Assembly (NCBI RefSeq): GCF_027497175.1
Contig: NZ_CP114901.1
Location: forward strand, 2,666,001-2,730,000
DNA: 64,000 bases
From: Verrucosispora sp. WMMD573
GTDB lineage: Bacteria; Actinomycetota; Actinomycetes; Mycobacteriales; Micromonosporaceae
Direction of reading: 5' to 3'
The notes under the pieces are model-generated. The model saw only the letters and a program-made list of their open reading frames with translations. It ran no database searches and was not told the origin of the DNA. Positions 1 to 11,222 of the stretch are shown in pieces (within the stretch, counting starts at the first letter, position 1; the number at the start of each line of letters is the position of its first letter). Made by a program: the position numbers and the translations under genes.

Positions 1-712
1 GCGGCGACCCGACCAACTTCGACCGGTGACCCTGACCCGCGGTTGGAGCACCCATCCCGAAGGATCGGTGCTTGTGGAATTCGGCGGCACCCGGGTGCTC
101 TGCACCGCGAGCGTCACCGAGGGGGTGCCGCGCTGGCGCCGCGGTTCCGGGCTGGGTTGGGTCACCGCGGAGTACGCGATGCTGCCCCGGGCCACCAACA
201 CCCGGTCGGACCGGGAGAGCGTCAAGGGCCGGGTCGGTGGGCGTACCCACGAGATCTCCCGGCTGATCGGCCGGAGCCTGCGGGCCGCGATCGACCTCAA
301 GGCGCTCGGCGAGAACTCGATCGTGCTGGACTGCGACGTCCTGCAGGCCGACGGTGGCACCCGGACCGCCGCGATCACCGGCGCCTACGTGGCGCTGCAC
401 GACGCGGTGGACTGGCTCGCCGCCCGCAAGGCCCTGACCGGCAAGCCGGAGAAGGTGATGCACCGTTCGGTGGCGGCGGTCAGTGTCGGTGTCGTTGCCG
501 GCGAGCCGCGCCTGGACCTGTGCTACGACGAGGACGTGGCCGCCGAGGTCGACATGAACGTGGTCTGCACCGGCACCGGTGACTTCGTCGAGGTGCAGGG
601 CACCGGCGAGGCCGGCGTCTTCGCCCGCGAACAGCTCGACGCTCTGCTCGACCTGGCCGTGGCCGGCTGTCTGGACCTGGCCGAAGCTCAGCGGAAGGCG
701 CTACTCCCATGA
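1..712 (+). CDS. rph: Ribonuclease PH, 5' end cut by window edge
   Basis: RNase PH is a phosphorolytic 3'-5' exoribonuclease that trims tRNA 3' ends. The frame is open from base 2 and reads [15 protein letters not shown], the family's usual N-terminal stretch, so the GTG at 26 is internal and only a few residues are missing. Phosphate-binding and catalytic surroundings are visible ([34 protein letters not shown]). About 236 residues are present, close to the normal 240. The stop overlaps the rdgB start as ATGA, an rph-rdgB pairing common in actinobacteria. Confidence 0.97.
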   Translation, partial: RRPDQLRPVTLTRGWSTHPEGSVLVEFGGTRVLCTASVTEGVPRWRRGSGLGWVTAEYAMLPRATNTRSDRESVKGRVGGRTHEISRLIGRSLRAAIDLKALGENSIVLDCDVLQADGGTRTAAITGAYVALHDAVDWLAARKALTGKPEKVMHRSVAAVSVGVVAGEPRLDLCYDEDVAAEVDMNVVCTGTGDFVEVQGTGEAGVFAREQLDALLDLAVAGCLDLAEAQRKALLP

Positions 713-1326
713 ACAAGGTGCTGCTCGCCACGCGGAACCAGAAGAAGCTGATCGAGTTGCAGCGCATCCTGGACGGGGCGCTGGGCGCGCACCGGGTCGC
801 CCTGATCGGGCTCGACGACGTCGAGGCGTACCCGGAGCTGCCGGAGACCGGACTGACCTTCGGCGAGAACGCGTTGATCAAGGCCCGGGAGGGCTGCCGG
901 CGTACCGGGCTGCCGACGATCGCCGACGACTCCGGGTTGGCCGTCGACGCGCTCAACGGGATGCCGGGGGTGTTCAGCGCCCGTTGGGCCGGGCGGCACG
1001 GTGACGACCAGGCCAACCTCCAACTCGTGCTCGACCAGATCGGCGACGTGCCGGACGAGCACCGGGGCGCCTCCTTCGTCTGCACCGTCGCGCTGGTGCT
1101 GCCGGGAGGCAAGGAACACCTGGTCGACGGCCGGCAGGCGGGTCGCCTGCTGCGCGCCCCCCGCGGTGACGGTGGCTTCGGCTACGACCCGATCTTCCTC
1201 GGCGACGGCCAGGACCGCACCAACGCCGAGCTGACCCCGCAGGAGAAGGACGCGATCAGCCACCGTGGTAAGGCGCTGCGCGAGCTGGCCGCCCTGGTCG
1301 CCAAGGTGCTCCCGCCAGCTACCTGA
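709..1326 (+). CDS. rdgB: XTP/dITP diphosphatase (RdgB/HAM1 family)
   Basis: This 205-residue house-cleaning enzyme hydrolyses non-canonical purine triphosphates (dITP, XTP) to monophosphates. The family hallmarks are present: the N-terminal LATRNQKK, the [12 protein letters not shown] substrate and metal loop near residue 68, GFGYDPIF near 165, and SHRGKAL near 184. Length is normal. The start ATG overlaps the rph stop, so the two are translationally coupled. The gene converges on hutH with a gap of about 22 bases. Confidence 0.97.
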   Translation: MNKVLLATRNQKKLIELQRILDGALGAHRVALIGLDDVEAYPELPETGLTFGENALIKAREGCRRTGLPTIADDSGLAVDALNGMPGVFSARWAGRHGDDQANLQLVLDQIGDVPDEHRGASFVCTVALVLPGGKEHLVDGRQAGRLLRAPRGDGGFGYDPIFLGDGQDRTNAELTPQEKDAISHRGKALRELAALVAKVLPPAT

Positions 1327-1348
1327 CCACTCCGCCTCGGCCTTCGGG

Positions 1349-2884
1349 TCAGCCGAGCAGGCCGATCTCCTGCTCGATGGCGGTGCGGAGGTCGCGGCCG
1401 GCCAGCACGGTGCGGGCGGCCTCCATCAGCGGGGCCAGGAAGACGTCGGGGCCGGGCTCGCCGGCGGTCTCGCCGAGCGCGGCGATCGCCGCCCGACCGG
1501 CCGGCGACGGGGCCAGCGGCGCCCGCAACTGCAGTCCGCGTACGGCGGCGAGCAGCTCCACCGCGAGCAGACTGGTCAGGTTGTCCAGCACGGTGCGCAG
1601 CTTCTTGGTCGCCGCCCAACCCATCGAGACGTGGTCCTCCTGCATGCCACTGGTGGGCAGCGAGTCCACCGAGGCCGGCGCGGCCAGCCGGCGGTTCTCC
1701 GCGACGATCCCGGCGGCCGTGTACTGCGCGATCATCAGCCCGGAGTTGACTCCGGCGTCGGGGGAGAGGAACGCCGGCAGGTCCCGGGAGCGGGTGACGT
1801 CGAGCAGCCGGTCCACCCGACGCTCGGCGATCGCGCCCACCTCGGCGGCGGCGATGGCCAGGAAATCAGCGGCGAAGCCCAGCGGCGCGCCGTGGAAGTT
1901 CCCGGTCGACTCGACCCGACCGTCGGGCAGCACCACCGGGTTGTCCACCACGGAGACCATCTCCCGGGCCGCGGTAGTCCGGACGAACTCCAGGGTGTCC
2001 CGGGCCGCGCCGGCCACCTGCGGCGCACAGCGCATCGAGTAGGCGTCCTGCACCGCGTGCGCCAGGTCGTCGCGGTGCGAGTCCATCACCGCGGACTCCT
2101 GCAACAACCGGTAAATGTTGGCCGCCGAGACGCTCTGCCCGGGATGCGGACGGATCGCGTGCAGTTCCGGCAGGAACGGCCGTTCCGAGCCGAGCATCGC
2201 CTCGATCGCCAGCGCGGCGGTCACGTCGGCCATGGTGAACAGGTGTGCGGCGTCGTCGATGGCGAGCAGCAGCATGCCGAGCATGCCGTCGGTGCCGTTG
2301 ATCAGCGCCAGCCCCTCCTTGGCGGCCAGCTCCACCGGGGCGAGGCCGGCCCGGCGCAACGCGTCGGCGGCGGGCATCCGCTCACCGTCCGGGCCGAGCA
2401 CCCAGCCCTCGCCGAGCAGCACCAGCGCACAGTGCGCCAGCGGAGCCAGGTCGCCGGAGGCACCCAACGAGCCGTGCTCGGGTACCCAGGGGGTGACCTC
2501 GTGGTTGAGCAGGTCCACCAGCGCCTCGGCGACCAGCGGCCGTACCCCGGAGTGGCCGAGCGCCAGCGAGCGGACCCGCAGCAGCATCATCGCCCGTACC
2601 ACCTCGCGGGGCATCGGCGCGCCGACGCCGGCGGCGTGCGACCGGATCAGCGCGTGCTGCAACTCGGCGCGGCGCTCGGGGGTGACGAAGGTGTTTGCCA
2701 GGGCCCCGAAACCGGTCGACACGCCGTACACGGGTCGGCCGGCGGCCTCGATATCGTCCACGATGGACCTGCTGGTGGCCATCGCCTCGACGGTGGCCGG
2801 GTCGAGGACCACCTTGACGCCGCCCCGCGCCACGGCGAGCACGTCGGCGGGGGTGATTCCGGTGGGTCGGACGGTGACGGTCAT
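1349..2884 (-). CDS. hutH: Histidine ammonia-lyase
   Basis: This enzyme makes urocanate and ammonia from L-histidine, the first step of histidine degradation. It is 511 residues from the ATG at 2884; a longer open frame upstream is only the shadow of hutI. The MIO-forming Ala-Ser-Gly is seen in [14 protein letters not shown], and [18 protein letters not shown] and QEDHVSMGW are conserved active-site segments. Its ATG overlaps the hutI stop (ATGA), making it the last gene of the six-gene hut operon. Confidence 0.97.
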   Translation of the reverse strand: MTVTVRPTGITPADVLAVARGGVKVVLDPATVEAMATSRSIVDDIEAAGRPVYGVSTGFGALANTFVTPERRAELQHALIRSHAAGVGAPMPREVVRAMMLLRVRSLALGHSGVRPLVAEALVDLLNHEVTPWVPEHGSLGASGDLAPLAHCALVLLGEGWVLGPDGERMPAADALRRAGLAPVELAAKEGLALINGTDGMLGMLLLAIDDAAHLFTMADVTAALAIEAMLGSERPFLPELHAIRPHPGQSVSAANIYRLLQESAVMDSHRDDLAHAVQDAYSMRCAPQVAGAARDTLEFVRTTAAREMVSVVDNPVVLPDGRVESTGNFHGAPLGFAADFLAIAAAEVGAIAERRVDRLLDVTRSRDLPAFLSPDAGVNSGLMIAQYTAAGIVAENRRLAAPASVDSLPTSGMQEDHVSMGWAATKKLRTVLDNLTSLLAVELLAAVRGLQLRAPLAPSPAGRAAIAALGETAGEPGPDVFLAPLMEAARTVLAGRDLRTAIEQEIGLLG

Positions 2885-4086
2885 CGCGGTACTCCGTTGT
2901 GCAGAACCTGGCGGACGAGAGGCACCCCGGGCCGGTAGGCCAGGTGCAGGTGAGACGGTGCGTCGAGGATGATCAGGTCGGCCCGGGCACCGGGCCGCAG
3001 CACACCGATGTCGTCGCGGCGCAGCGCCCGCGCGCCACCGGCGGTCGCGGCCCAGACCGCCTCCGCCGGGGTCATCCCCATCTCGCGGACGGCCAGCGCG
3101 ACGCAGAACGGAATCGACGAGGTGTACGACGAGCCGGGGTTGCAGTCGGTGGCCAGTGCCACGGTGACCCCGGCGTCCAGCAGCCGACGCGCGTCGGGAT
3201 AGGGCGACCGGGTGGAGAACTCGGCACCGGGCAGCAGGGTGGCGACGGTCGTGGTGTGCCCGCCTTCGTGGCACATGCAGTCGAACCGGGTCGACGCCAG
3301 CGCGTCGATGTCGGCGTCGGTCAGGTGGGTGCAGTGATCCACGCTGGCCGCCCCCAGCTCCACCCCGAGTCGCACACCAGGGCCGGGGCCGAGCTGGTTG
3401 GCGTGCACCCGTACCCCGAGCCCCATGGCCTGACCACAGGCGAGGATCGCCCGGGCATGGTCGGCGTCGAAGGCGCCCCGCTCGCAGAACACGTCGATCC
3501 AGCGGGCGTACGGCCGGGCGGCAGCCAGCATCGGCCCGCACACCAGCCCCACGTACTCGTCGGGGCGGTCGGCGTACTCGGCCGGGACCACGTGCGCGCC
3601 GAGGAACGTGGTCTCCGCGCTGACCTCGGTGGCGATCCGCAGCGAGCGGGCCTCGTCGGCGACGGTGAGGCCGTACCCACTCTTGATCTCGATGGTGGTG
3701 GTGCCCTGGCGCAGCGCCTCCGCGTGCAGCCGGCGCACGGTGGCCCGCAGCTCGCCGTCGGAGGCCGCCCGGGTGGCGCCGACCGTGGTGCGGATACCGC
3801 CGCCGGTGTACGGCTCGCCGGCCATCCGTGCGGCGAACTCGGCGGCCCGGTCCCCGGCGAAGACGAGGTGCGCGTGGCTGTCCACGAAGCCGGGCAACAC
3901 CGCCGCACCGGCAGCGTCGATCCGCCGGTCCGCCGCCGGTGCGTCGGCCGCCGGGCCGACCCAGGCCACCTCGCCGTCCTCGACCAGCACCGCGGCCCGT
4001 CGCCGGATCCCCAACGGCCCGCCCTCGCCCGCACCGGCCACATTCGTCACCAGCTCACCGATGTCGTCCACCAGCAGACTAGGCAC
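2881..4086 (-). CDS. hutI: Imidazolonepropionase
   Basis: HutI hydrolyses 4-imidazolone-5-propionate to formimidoylglutamate, the third step of histidine degradation. It is a 401-residue amidohydrolase with the metal-binding [12 protein letters not shown], a later HANQLG histidine and [11 protein letters not shown] carrying the C-terminal metal Asp. The GTG at 4086 was chosen because it gives [14 protein letters not shown] as N-terminus and overlaps the hutF stop by eight bases; upstream codons in the frame are antisense-like Arg-rich sequence. Confidence 0.96.
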   Translation of the reverse strand: MPSLLVDDIGELVTNVAGAGEGGPLGIRRRAAVLVEDGEVAWVGPAADAPAADRRIDAAGAAVLPGFVDSHAHLVFAGDRAAEFAARMAGEPYTGGGIRTTVGATRAASDGELRATVRRLHAEALRQGTTTIEIKSGYGLTVADEARSLRIATEVSAETTFLGAHVVPAEYADRPDEYVGLVCGPMLAAARPYARWIDVFCERGAFDADHARAILACGQAMGLGVRVHANQLGPGPGVRLGVELGAASVDHCTHLTDADIDALASTRFDCMCHEGGHTTTVATLLPGAEFSTRSPYPDARRLLDAGVTVALATDCNPGSSYTSSIPFCVALAVREMGMTPAEAVWAATAGGARALRRDDIGVLRPGARADLIILDAPSHLHLAYRPGVPLVRQVLHNGVPR

Positions 4087-5440
4087 GGGTGACCTCCGTG
4101 ATCGCGTTGGCCAGTTCCTGCGGTACATCCACGCGCACGTGCCGGCCGTCGCGGACCAGCACCCGACCGTCCACCACCACCTGCACGACGTCGGCCGCGC
4201 TCGCCGCGAACCAGACGGCCGCCGGGGTCACCCCGGCCGTGCGTACGCTGTCCAGCCGCACCGTGACCAGGTCGGCGCGGTCACCTACGGCGATCCGGCC
4301 GGCGTCGGTCCAGCCCAGCGCGGCGTGCCCGGCGCTGCTCGCGGCGGTCAGCAGCTCCACCGGGGTGAAGTGGCCCCGCTTGCGGGTACGCAACCGCTCG
4401 TCCAGCTCGACCGCGCGCGCCTCCTCGAACAGGTCGATCACGGCGTGGCTGTCACTACCCAGGCTGAGCGGGATGCCGGCGTCGGCCATCCGGCGGGCCG
4501 GACCGATACCGTCGGCGAGATCCCGTTCGGTGGTGGGGCAGAGACAGACCCCGGTGCGGCTGTCGCCGAGCAGACTCACGTCGGCGCTCGTCGGATGGGT
4601 GGCGTGGACCGCGGTGGTGGCCCGGCCGAGCGCCCCGTGCTCGGCGAGCAGGCGCGTCGGCGTGCACCCATGGACCGCCCGGCAGGCGTCGTTCTCGGCG
4701 GGCTGCTCCGACAGGTGCACGTGCAGGGGGGCGCCGCGGCGGTGCGCCCAGCCGGCGACGGTGGCGAGCTGCTCGGCCGGCACCGCGCGTACCGAGTGGA
4801 TCGCGGCACCGAGACGCACGTGCCCGCCGTCCGGGTGGAATCCGTCGATCCGTTCCGCCCAGCGCAACGCGTCGCCGTCGCCGAACCGTTGCTGTGGCCC
4901 GGTCAGCGGCCGACCGTCCACCGATGCGGTCAGGTAGCAGGTGTCCAGCAGGGTCAGCCGGATCCCGGCCTGGGCCGCCGCCTCGACCAGTGCCGCGCCC
5001 ATCGCGTTCGATTCGGCGTACGGGCTGCCGCCCGGCCCGTGATGCAGGTAGTGGAACTCGCCCACGCAGGTGACCCCGGTCAGCGCCATCTCGGCGTAGA
5101 CCGCCCGGGCCAGCGCCAGGTAGGAGTCGGGGTCGAGGTGGGTGGCGACCGCGTACATCTGGTCGCGCCAGCTCCAGAAGTCGCCTCGCCCGGCGTGGGT
5201 GCGCCCGCGCAACGCCCGATGGAACGCGTGGGAGTGCGCATTGGCCAGCCCCGGCAGGGTCAGCCCCGGCAGCCGTACCGCGTCGGCCAGCACTTCGACA
5301 CCGGCGTCGGGCCGGCCGTCCGGTGCGAGGGGTGTGACGCCGGTGATCCGGTCGTGCACGGTCTCGATCAGCACGTCCGGGGTCGGCTCGGCCTCCTCGG
5401 GGAGCCAGGCGTACTCCGCGAGCCAGCGGGTGGCGGTCAT
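4079..5440 (-). CDS. hutF: Formimidoylglutamate deiminase
   Basis: HutF converts N-formimidoyl-L-glutamate to N-formyl-L-glutamate and ammonia. It is a 453-residue amidohydrolase-superfamily protein with [14 protein letters not shown] (metal His pair), [11 protein letters not shown], and [11 protein letters not shown] (C-terminal metal Asp). It sits between hutI and the M20 hydrolase; stops and starts overlap on both sides. Its presence commits the cell to the HutF (two-step, formylglutamate) route rather than direct formamide release by HutG. Confidence 0.94.
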   Translation of the reverse strand: MTATRWLAEYAWLPEEAEPTPDVLIETVHDRITGVTPLAPDGRPDAGVEVLADAVRLPGLTLPGLANAHSHAFHRALRGRTHAGRGDFWSWRDQMYAVATHLDPDSYLALARAVYAEMALTGVTCVGEFHYLHHGPGGSPYAESNAMGAALVEAAAQAGIRLTLLDTCYLTASVDGRPLTGPQQRFGDGDALRWAERIDGFHPDGGHVRLGAAIHSVRAVPAEQLATVAGWAHRRGAPLHVHLSEQPAENDACRAVHGCTPTRLLAEHGALGRATTAVHATHPTSADVSLLGDSRTGVCLCPTTERDLADGIGPARRMADAGIPLSLGSDSHAVIDLFEEARAVELDERLRTRKRGHFTPVELLTAASSAGHAALGWTDAGRIAVGDRADLVTVRLDSVRTAGVTPAAVWFAASAADVVQVVVDGRVLVRDGRHVRVDVPQELANAITEVTRA

Positions 5441-6657
5441 CGGAGCAACTCCGCTAGCACCCGGGCCAGCGCGGTCACCCCGGTGGCGCAGTCGGCGTCG
5501 GTGGCGGATTCGGCGGGGGAGTGCGACACCCCGGTCGGGTTGCGGACGAACAGCATCGCGGTGGGTACGTGGGCGGCGAGCACCCCGGCGTCGTGCCCCG
5601 CCCCGGTGGGCAGCACCGGCGCGCCCAGCAGCCCGGCCAGCAGCCCGGCCAGCCCGCCGTCGAAGGCCACCAGCGGGGTCGCCGACTCCTCGGTAAGCGT
5701 CACCTGCGTACCGTCGCGCCGGGCCCGTTCGGCGGCCTTGCCGTGGACGGCGTCGACCATCCCGGTCAGGGTCTCCGGTTCGGCCGCCCGGGCGTCCAGC
5801 CAGCCGGTCACCCGCGACGGGATCGCGTTTGTGGCGTTCGGCTCCACCGCCACCCGACCGACGGTGGCATGGGCACCGCGCAGCCGGGCCTCCTTGTTCG
5901 CGGCGAGCACGGTGAACGCGTACGTGAGCATGGGGTCGCGGCGGTCGGCCATCCGCGTCGTACCGGCGTGGTTGCCCTCGCCGGTGAAGTCGAAGCGCCA
6001 GCGGCCGTGCGGCCAGATGGCGCTCGCGACGGCGACCGGCGCGTCCTGCTCGACCAGCGCGCGGCCCTGCTCGACGTGCAGTTCCACGAAGGCCGCGAAG
6101 CGGCCGAGCAGCTCCGGGCGGGCGCCCGCCGGCCGGTCACCCAGCGCCTCGGCGAAGCTCACCCCGTGGGCGTCGCGCAACCCGGCCGCGCGCTCGACGT
6201 CAAGCGCGCCGGTGAGCAGCCGGGACCCCAGGCACGGTACGCCGAACCGGGCGCCCTCCTCCTCCACGAACGCCGCCACCGCCACCGGCCGGGCCGGCGT
6301 GACACCCGCGGCACGCAACTCGTCGACCGCGAGGAAGGCGCTCACGATGCCCAGCGGACCGTCGTACGCCCCACCGTGCGGCACCGAGTCGAAGTGGCTG
6401 CCGGTCAGCACCGCCTCCCCGGCCTCCGGGTCACCCCACCAGGCGAACAGGTTGCCGTTACCGTCCTCGGTCACCGGCATGGACCGCTCGTCGGCCTGCG
6501 CCCGGAACCACTCCCGCAGCCGCAGCTCCGGCTCGGTCAGGGCGTACCGCAGGTAGCCGCCGCTGGGCTCGTCCCGCCCGATAGGGGCGATCTGTCCCCA
6601 CAGCTCGCGGAACCTGCCGAGCAGGTGCCCGTCCTCCTCCACCGCGTGTGTCAACAA
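5437..6657 (-). CDS. M20-family amidohydrolase (allantoate amidohydrolase/carbamoylase-like)
   Basis: This 406-residue zinc metallopeptidase-fold protein belongs to the hydantoinase/carbamoylase group. Metal-ligand regions are visible in order: LTGSHFDSVPHGGAYDGPLG, FVEEEGARFG, ELHVEQGRALVEQ. It starts at a TTG preceded by GAGGAAGG just after hutU, and its end overlaps hutF. Databases usually call such genes allantoate amidohydrolase, but every neighbour belongs to histidine degradation and no HutG is seen here. It may therefore hydrolyse N-formylglutamate, the product of HutF; that role is inference. Confidence 0.9.
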   Translation of the reverse strand: MLTHAVEEDGHLLGRFRELWGQIAPIGRDEPSGGYLRYALTEPELRLREWFRAQADERSMPVTEDGNGNLFAWWGDPEAGEAVLTGSHFDSVPHGGAYDGPLGIVSAFLAVDELRAAGVTPARPVAVAAFVEEEGARFGVPCLGSRLLTGALDVERAAGLRDAHGVSFAEALGDRPAGARPELLGRFAAFVELHVEQGRALVEQDAPVAVASAIWPHGRWRFDFTGEGNHAGTTRMADRRDPMLTYAFTVLAANKEARLRGAHATVGRVAVEPNATNAIPSRVTGWLDARAAEPETLTGMVDAVHGKAAERARRDGTQVTLTEESATPLVAFDGGLAGLLAGLLGAPVLPTGAGHDAGVLAAHVPTAMLFVRNPTGVSHSPAESATDADCATGVTALARVLAELLR

Positions 6658-6666
6658 GAGCCTTCC

Positions 6667-8343
<1,677 letters not shown>

Positions 8344-8356
8344 ATTGGGACTCCTC

Positions 8357-9187
8357 CTAACCGAGGAACAACTGTCGACGGGCCGCCGAGGCTTCGAACG
8401 CCTCCAGCCGCCGCTGGGTCTCGGCCGGGGCGGCGTCGCAGATCGCCTGGAGCAGCACCATGGCCAGGGTCATCGGAGCGGTGTGCAGGTCGAACACGAG
8501 CTGCGCGCCGACCGCGGCGGGCAGCACCACGTCGGCGTACTCGGTCGCCGGGCTCACCGGTGAGTCGGTGATCGCGACGACCGTCAACCGCGCCGCGCGG
8601 GCCTCGCGCAGCGCGTCCAGGGTCTCCCGGGGGTAGCGCGGCAGCACGAACGCCAGCAGCGCCCGCGCACCCGCCTCGGCGGCCTGTTCGAGGCGGTCGG
8701 TGAGCAGGCTGCCGCCGTCGTCGAGCACCCGCACGTCGGGATGCACCTTGGCGGCGAAGTACGCGAAGTACGCGGCCAACGGCGCGGCGGAGCGCAGGCC
8801 GAGCACCGGCAGCGGCCGGCTCGTCGCCAGCAGGCGTCCGGTCTCGGCGATCCGCTCCCGGTCGGCCAACTGGCCGGCCAGCCGGTCCAGGTTGCCGATC
8901 TCGGCGCGTACCGCCTGCTGAAGTTCGTTGCCGGCGGGGGCCGGGCCGGGCGCGGCGGCGGTCAGCTCGCGCAGCCGGCGACGCAGCGCCGGGTAGCCGT
9001 CGTGGCCCAGCGCCACCGCGAACCGGGTGACCGAGGGCTGGCTGACTCCGGCCAGCTCGGCGACCTCGGCGGCGGAGAGGTAACCGACGGCGGGGGCGTG
9101 TTGCACCAGACAGTGCGCGATGCGCCGCTGCGTCGGGGTGAGCCGGACCCCGTCGAACAGGCCGACGACCCGTTCCGTCGACGCCAT
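8357..9187 (-). CDS. RpiR-family transcriptional regulator of the hut operon
   Basis: This 276-residue protein has an N-terminal RpiR helix-turn-helix ([20 protein letters not shown], about residues 44-63) and a C-terminal SIS sugar-isomerase-type ligand domain (about 120-250). The start at 9187 follows GAGGGAG. It is the first gene of the hut operon and lies beside a TGAAA/TTTCA dyad in its own leader, so it probably controls histidine use and itself. What ligand its SIS domain senses cannot be read from sequence. Confidence 0.9.
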   Translation of the reverse strand: MASTERVVGLFDGVRLTPTQRRIAHCLVQHAPAVGYLSAAEVAELAGVSQPSVTRFAVALGHDGYPALRRRLRELTAAAPGPAPAGNELQQAVRAEIGNLDRLAGQLADRERIAETGRLLATSRPLPVLGLRSAAPLAAYFAYFAAKVHPDVRVLDDGGSLLTDRLEQAAEAGARALLAFVLPRYPRETLDALREARAARLTVVAITDSPVSPATEYADVVLPAAVGAQLVFDLHTAPMTLAMVLLQAICDAAPAETQRRLEAFEASAARRQLFLG

Positions 9188-9220
9188 GGCAACTCCCTCA
9201 TTCACCCCGCGACTCTATGC

Positions 9221-9234
9221 ATGAAAACTTTCAT
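9221..9234. promoter_or_regulatory. Candidate RpiR operator in the hut leader
   Basis: ATGAAAACTTTCAT is a six-base inverted repeat (ATGAAA/TTTCAT) with a two-base spacer, 34 bases upstream of the regulator start and in an otherwise GC-rich stretch. TGAAA/TTTCA dyads are reported for several RpiR regulators. Autoregulation is inferred. Confidence 0.55.
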
Positions 9235-9378
9235 TCGGCAAGCCGATCGCTCGTTTCTACTGTGGACGGGTGCTGGTCTGCGGTTTCGGGCCGGTCCCCG
9301 GAGGTGGGGTGACCGGCGGGCAGATAAGGGTGCGGCAGGTGGATAGGATCCGCACCGCGGTCGAGTAGAGGAGTTGCC

Positions 9379-11202
9379 ATGCAGCCGGACGGCCCCTACC
9401 GGTACACCCACCTGCTGGGCGGGTCACCGGTCGGTAAAGCGTGGGCGGCCGTGGACGGGCAGGGTCGTTTCGTCACGGTGGCCGTGCTGGATGCCACCGT
9501 GGCCGCCACGTCGGGCTGGCGTGAGGCGTTCGCAGCGATCACGAACAATCTCGCCCAGACCGGCGGCATGCCCTTCGTCTACGCGGACTTCTCCGCCGCC
9601 GCACCCTGGGTGGCCTACCCGGCCGAGGCCGGACCGGGCGCGGAGCGTCTCTTCCGCGCCCTCGGCGTGGACTACCAGCCCGTGCCGGCCACCCCACCGA
9701 CGCTCTCCGGCCTGCCGCAGCCGGTATCCGGGGCGCCCCAACCGGTCTCCTCTCCACCCGAGCCGGTGTCGGGTGGGCCGCAGCCCACCTCCGGCCCACC
9801 ACAGCCCGTCTCCGGCCCGTCACAGCCGATCTCGGGTACCCCGGCGTCGCCCGGCTCTGGAACACCCTTCGACGACGCGCCGCAGCACGACCCGTTCACC
9901 GCTCCGGTACGCCGGATTCAACCCTCCGCCCCACCCAAGCGTCAGACCGGCCTCTGGGTCGCGATCTCCGCGCTGCTTCTGGTGGCCGCTGTCGGAGGGG
10001 GAGCCGGCGTCTGGGCCATCTCGGCAAGCGGACCCGGAACCGTGCCGCCCGCCCCGGCGCCGTCCGCCTCCCCGCTCGCCCCTGGTCTGAAGCCGTGGGC
10101 GGCCGCTTCGCCCCGCAGCGACGAGGAGCGGGCGCTCGCCACCGCCGCGCCGTCGATGGTGTTCCTGGAGGCCATCGTCACCGGCTACGTGCGCGGTAAG
10201 CAGGGAAACGACCTGCTGCATCCTGACCCGTTCACGTTCAGCCGCCGCTGCACCGGGGTCGTGGTCAATCACGACGGGCACGTCGTCACCAACGCCCAGT
10301 GCGTCCAGCCGACCCCGGACATCCTGCTCGAACACGCACTCGGTGAGCTGGCCAAGGCTCAGGTCGCCGACGGCGACCTCAAGACCGGGGACGTCGACAG
10401 CTACGTCCGCACCCGGATGGCGACCGCCGTCTTCACCGGCTCCGAGCCTGGTACCCAACCGGAGGCCAGTCTGTACGGGCAGCTGAACGTGGCCACGGGC
10501 GACCTGAACAGCAGCCCCGCGATTACCGGCAGCGTCGTGCGGGCGCTCACCCTCGAAGAGGGCAACCTGGCGCTGGTCAAGCTCGACCAGGAAAACCTAC
10601 CCGCGGCCGAGGTGAATGCCTCGGCGACGATCGCCGCAGGGACGCAGTTACACGCCCTCGGGTACGCCACCGCCGACACCGACTACAAGTCCGCCACCTA
10701 CAGCGTCGAGTCCAAGCAGGTGCAGGTGACCGAAGTGGACCTGGAGTCCTCCACCTACCGCATCAGTGACGACATCGGGGTCTCCTCCCGGGGCGGGATA
10801 GTCGTCGACCCACAGGGGCGGGTGGTTGGCATCCTCGACAACGACGTGCTCCAGCCTGACCGACCGAACCGCCTGGTGGTGCCGGTGTCGCGGGTGAACG
10901 GAGTACTCGACGCCGCCGGTGTGGCGAATGCCCTCGGTGGGCCGGACCAGCTCTACCGGGAAGCGCTGGACGCCTACTTCGGCGGTGACGATTCGAAAGC
11001 CGCCGCGCAATTCGCCGAGGTCGCCACCGAGTTACCCGCGAACGCGCTGGCAGAGGCATACCGGGAAGCCGCCGTCGCTGCGGGCGGCGACGAGCCGTCC
11101 CGTCCTGGCTGGGCGGTGCCGCTGCTCATCGCCGCAGGCGTCGCGCTGATCGGCGGCATCGCGGCATTGGTCTGGCTGCGGCTGCGTCGAAACCCCCGGT
11201 AA
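9379..11202 (+). CDS. Membrane protein with degenerate trypsin-like domain and kinase-like N-lobe
   Basis: This 607-residue protein follows a GAGGAG site. Residues 1-100 resemble the N-lobe of Hanks-type kinases (YRYTHLLGGSPVGKAW, then FVTVAVLD where an active kinase has a Lys). Residues 111-153 are PQPVSG-like repeats. A membrane segment spans about 191-214, an extracellular chymotrypsin-fold region about 250-510, and a second membrane segment about 577-600. The protease triad looks lost: NAQCV replaces the usual NAHCV at 307, Asn396 replaces the expected Asp, and the Ser region reads GVSSRGG instead of GNSGGP. Probably a non-catalytic sensor or scaffold; function unknown. Confidence 0.85.
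   Translation: MQPDGPYRYTHLLGGSPVGKAWAAVDGQGRFVTVAVLDATVAATSGWREAFAAITNNLAQTGGMPFVYADFSAAAPWVAYPAEAGPGAERLFRALGVDYQPVPATPPTLSGLPQPVSGAPQPVSSPPEPVSGGPQPTSGPPQPVSGPSQPISGTPASPGSGTPFDDAPQHDPFTAPVRRIQPSAPPKRQTGLWVAISALLLVAAVGGGAGVWAISASGPGTVPPAPAPSASPLAPGLKPWAAASPRSDEERALATAAPSMVFLEAIVTGYVRGKQGNDLLHPDPFTFSRRCTGVVVNHDGHVVTNAQCVQPTPDILLEHALGELAKAQVADGDLKTGDVDSYVRTRMATAVFTGSEPGTQPEASLYGQLNVATGDLNSSPAITGSVVRALTLEEGNLALVKLDQENLPAAEVNASATIAAGTQLHALGYATADTDYKSATYSVESKQVQVTEVDLESSTYRISDDIGVSSRGGIVVDPQGRVVGILDNDVLQPDRPNRLVVPVSRVNGVLDAAGVANALGGPDQLYREALDAYFGGDDSKAAAQFAEVATELPANALAEAYREAAVAAGGDEPSRPGWAVPLLIAAGVALIGGIAALVWLRLRRNPR
9712..9837 (+). repeat. PQPVSG-type coding repeats
   Basis: Seven imperfect copies of a Pro-Gln-Pro-Val-Ser-Gly unit, about six codons each, form a flexible cytoplasmic linker between the kinase-like lobe and the membrane segment of the 9379-11202 protein. 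Confidence 0.75.
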
Positions 11203-11222
11203 GTTCCCGAGGTTCCTGGGCC

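Noticed and set aside
1265-2938. 557-residue plus-strand open frame
   Set aside because: Antisense of hutH with shadow composition; hutH is unmistakable.
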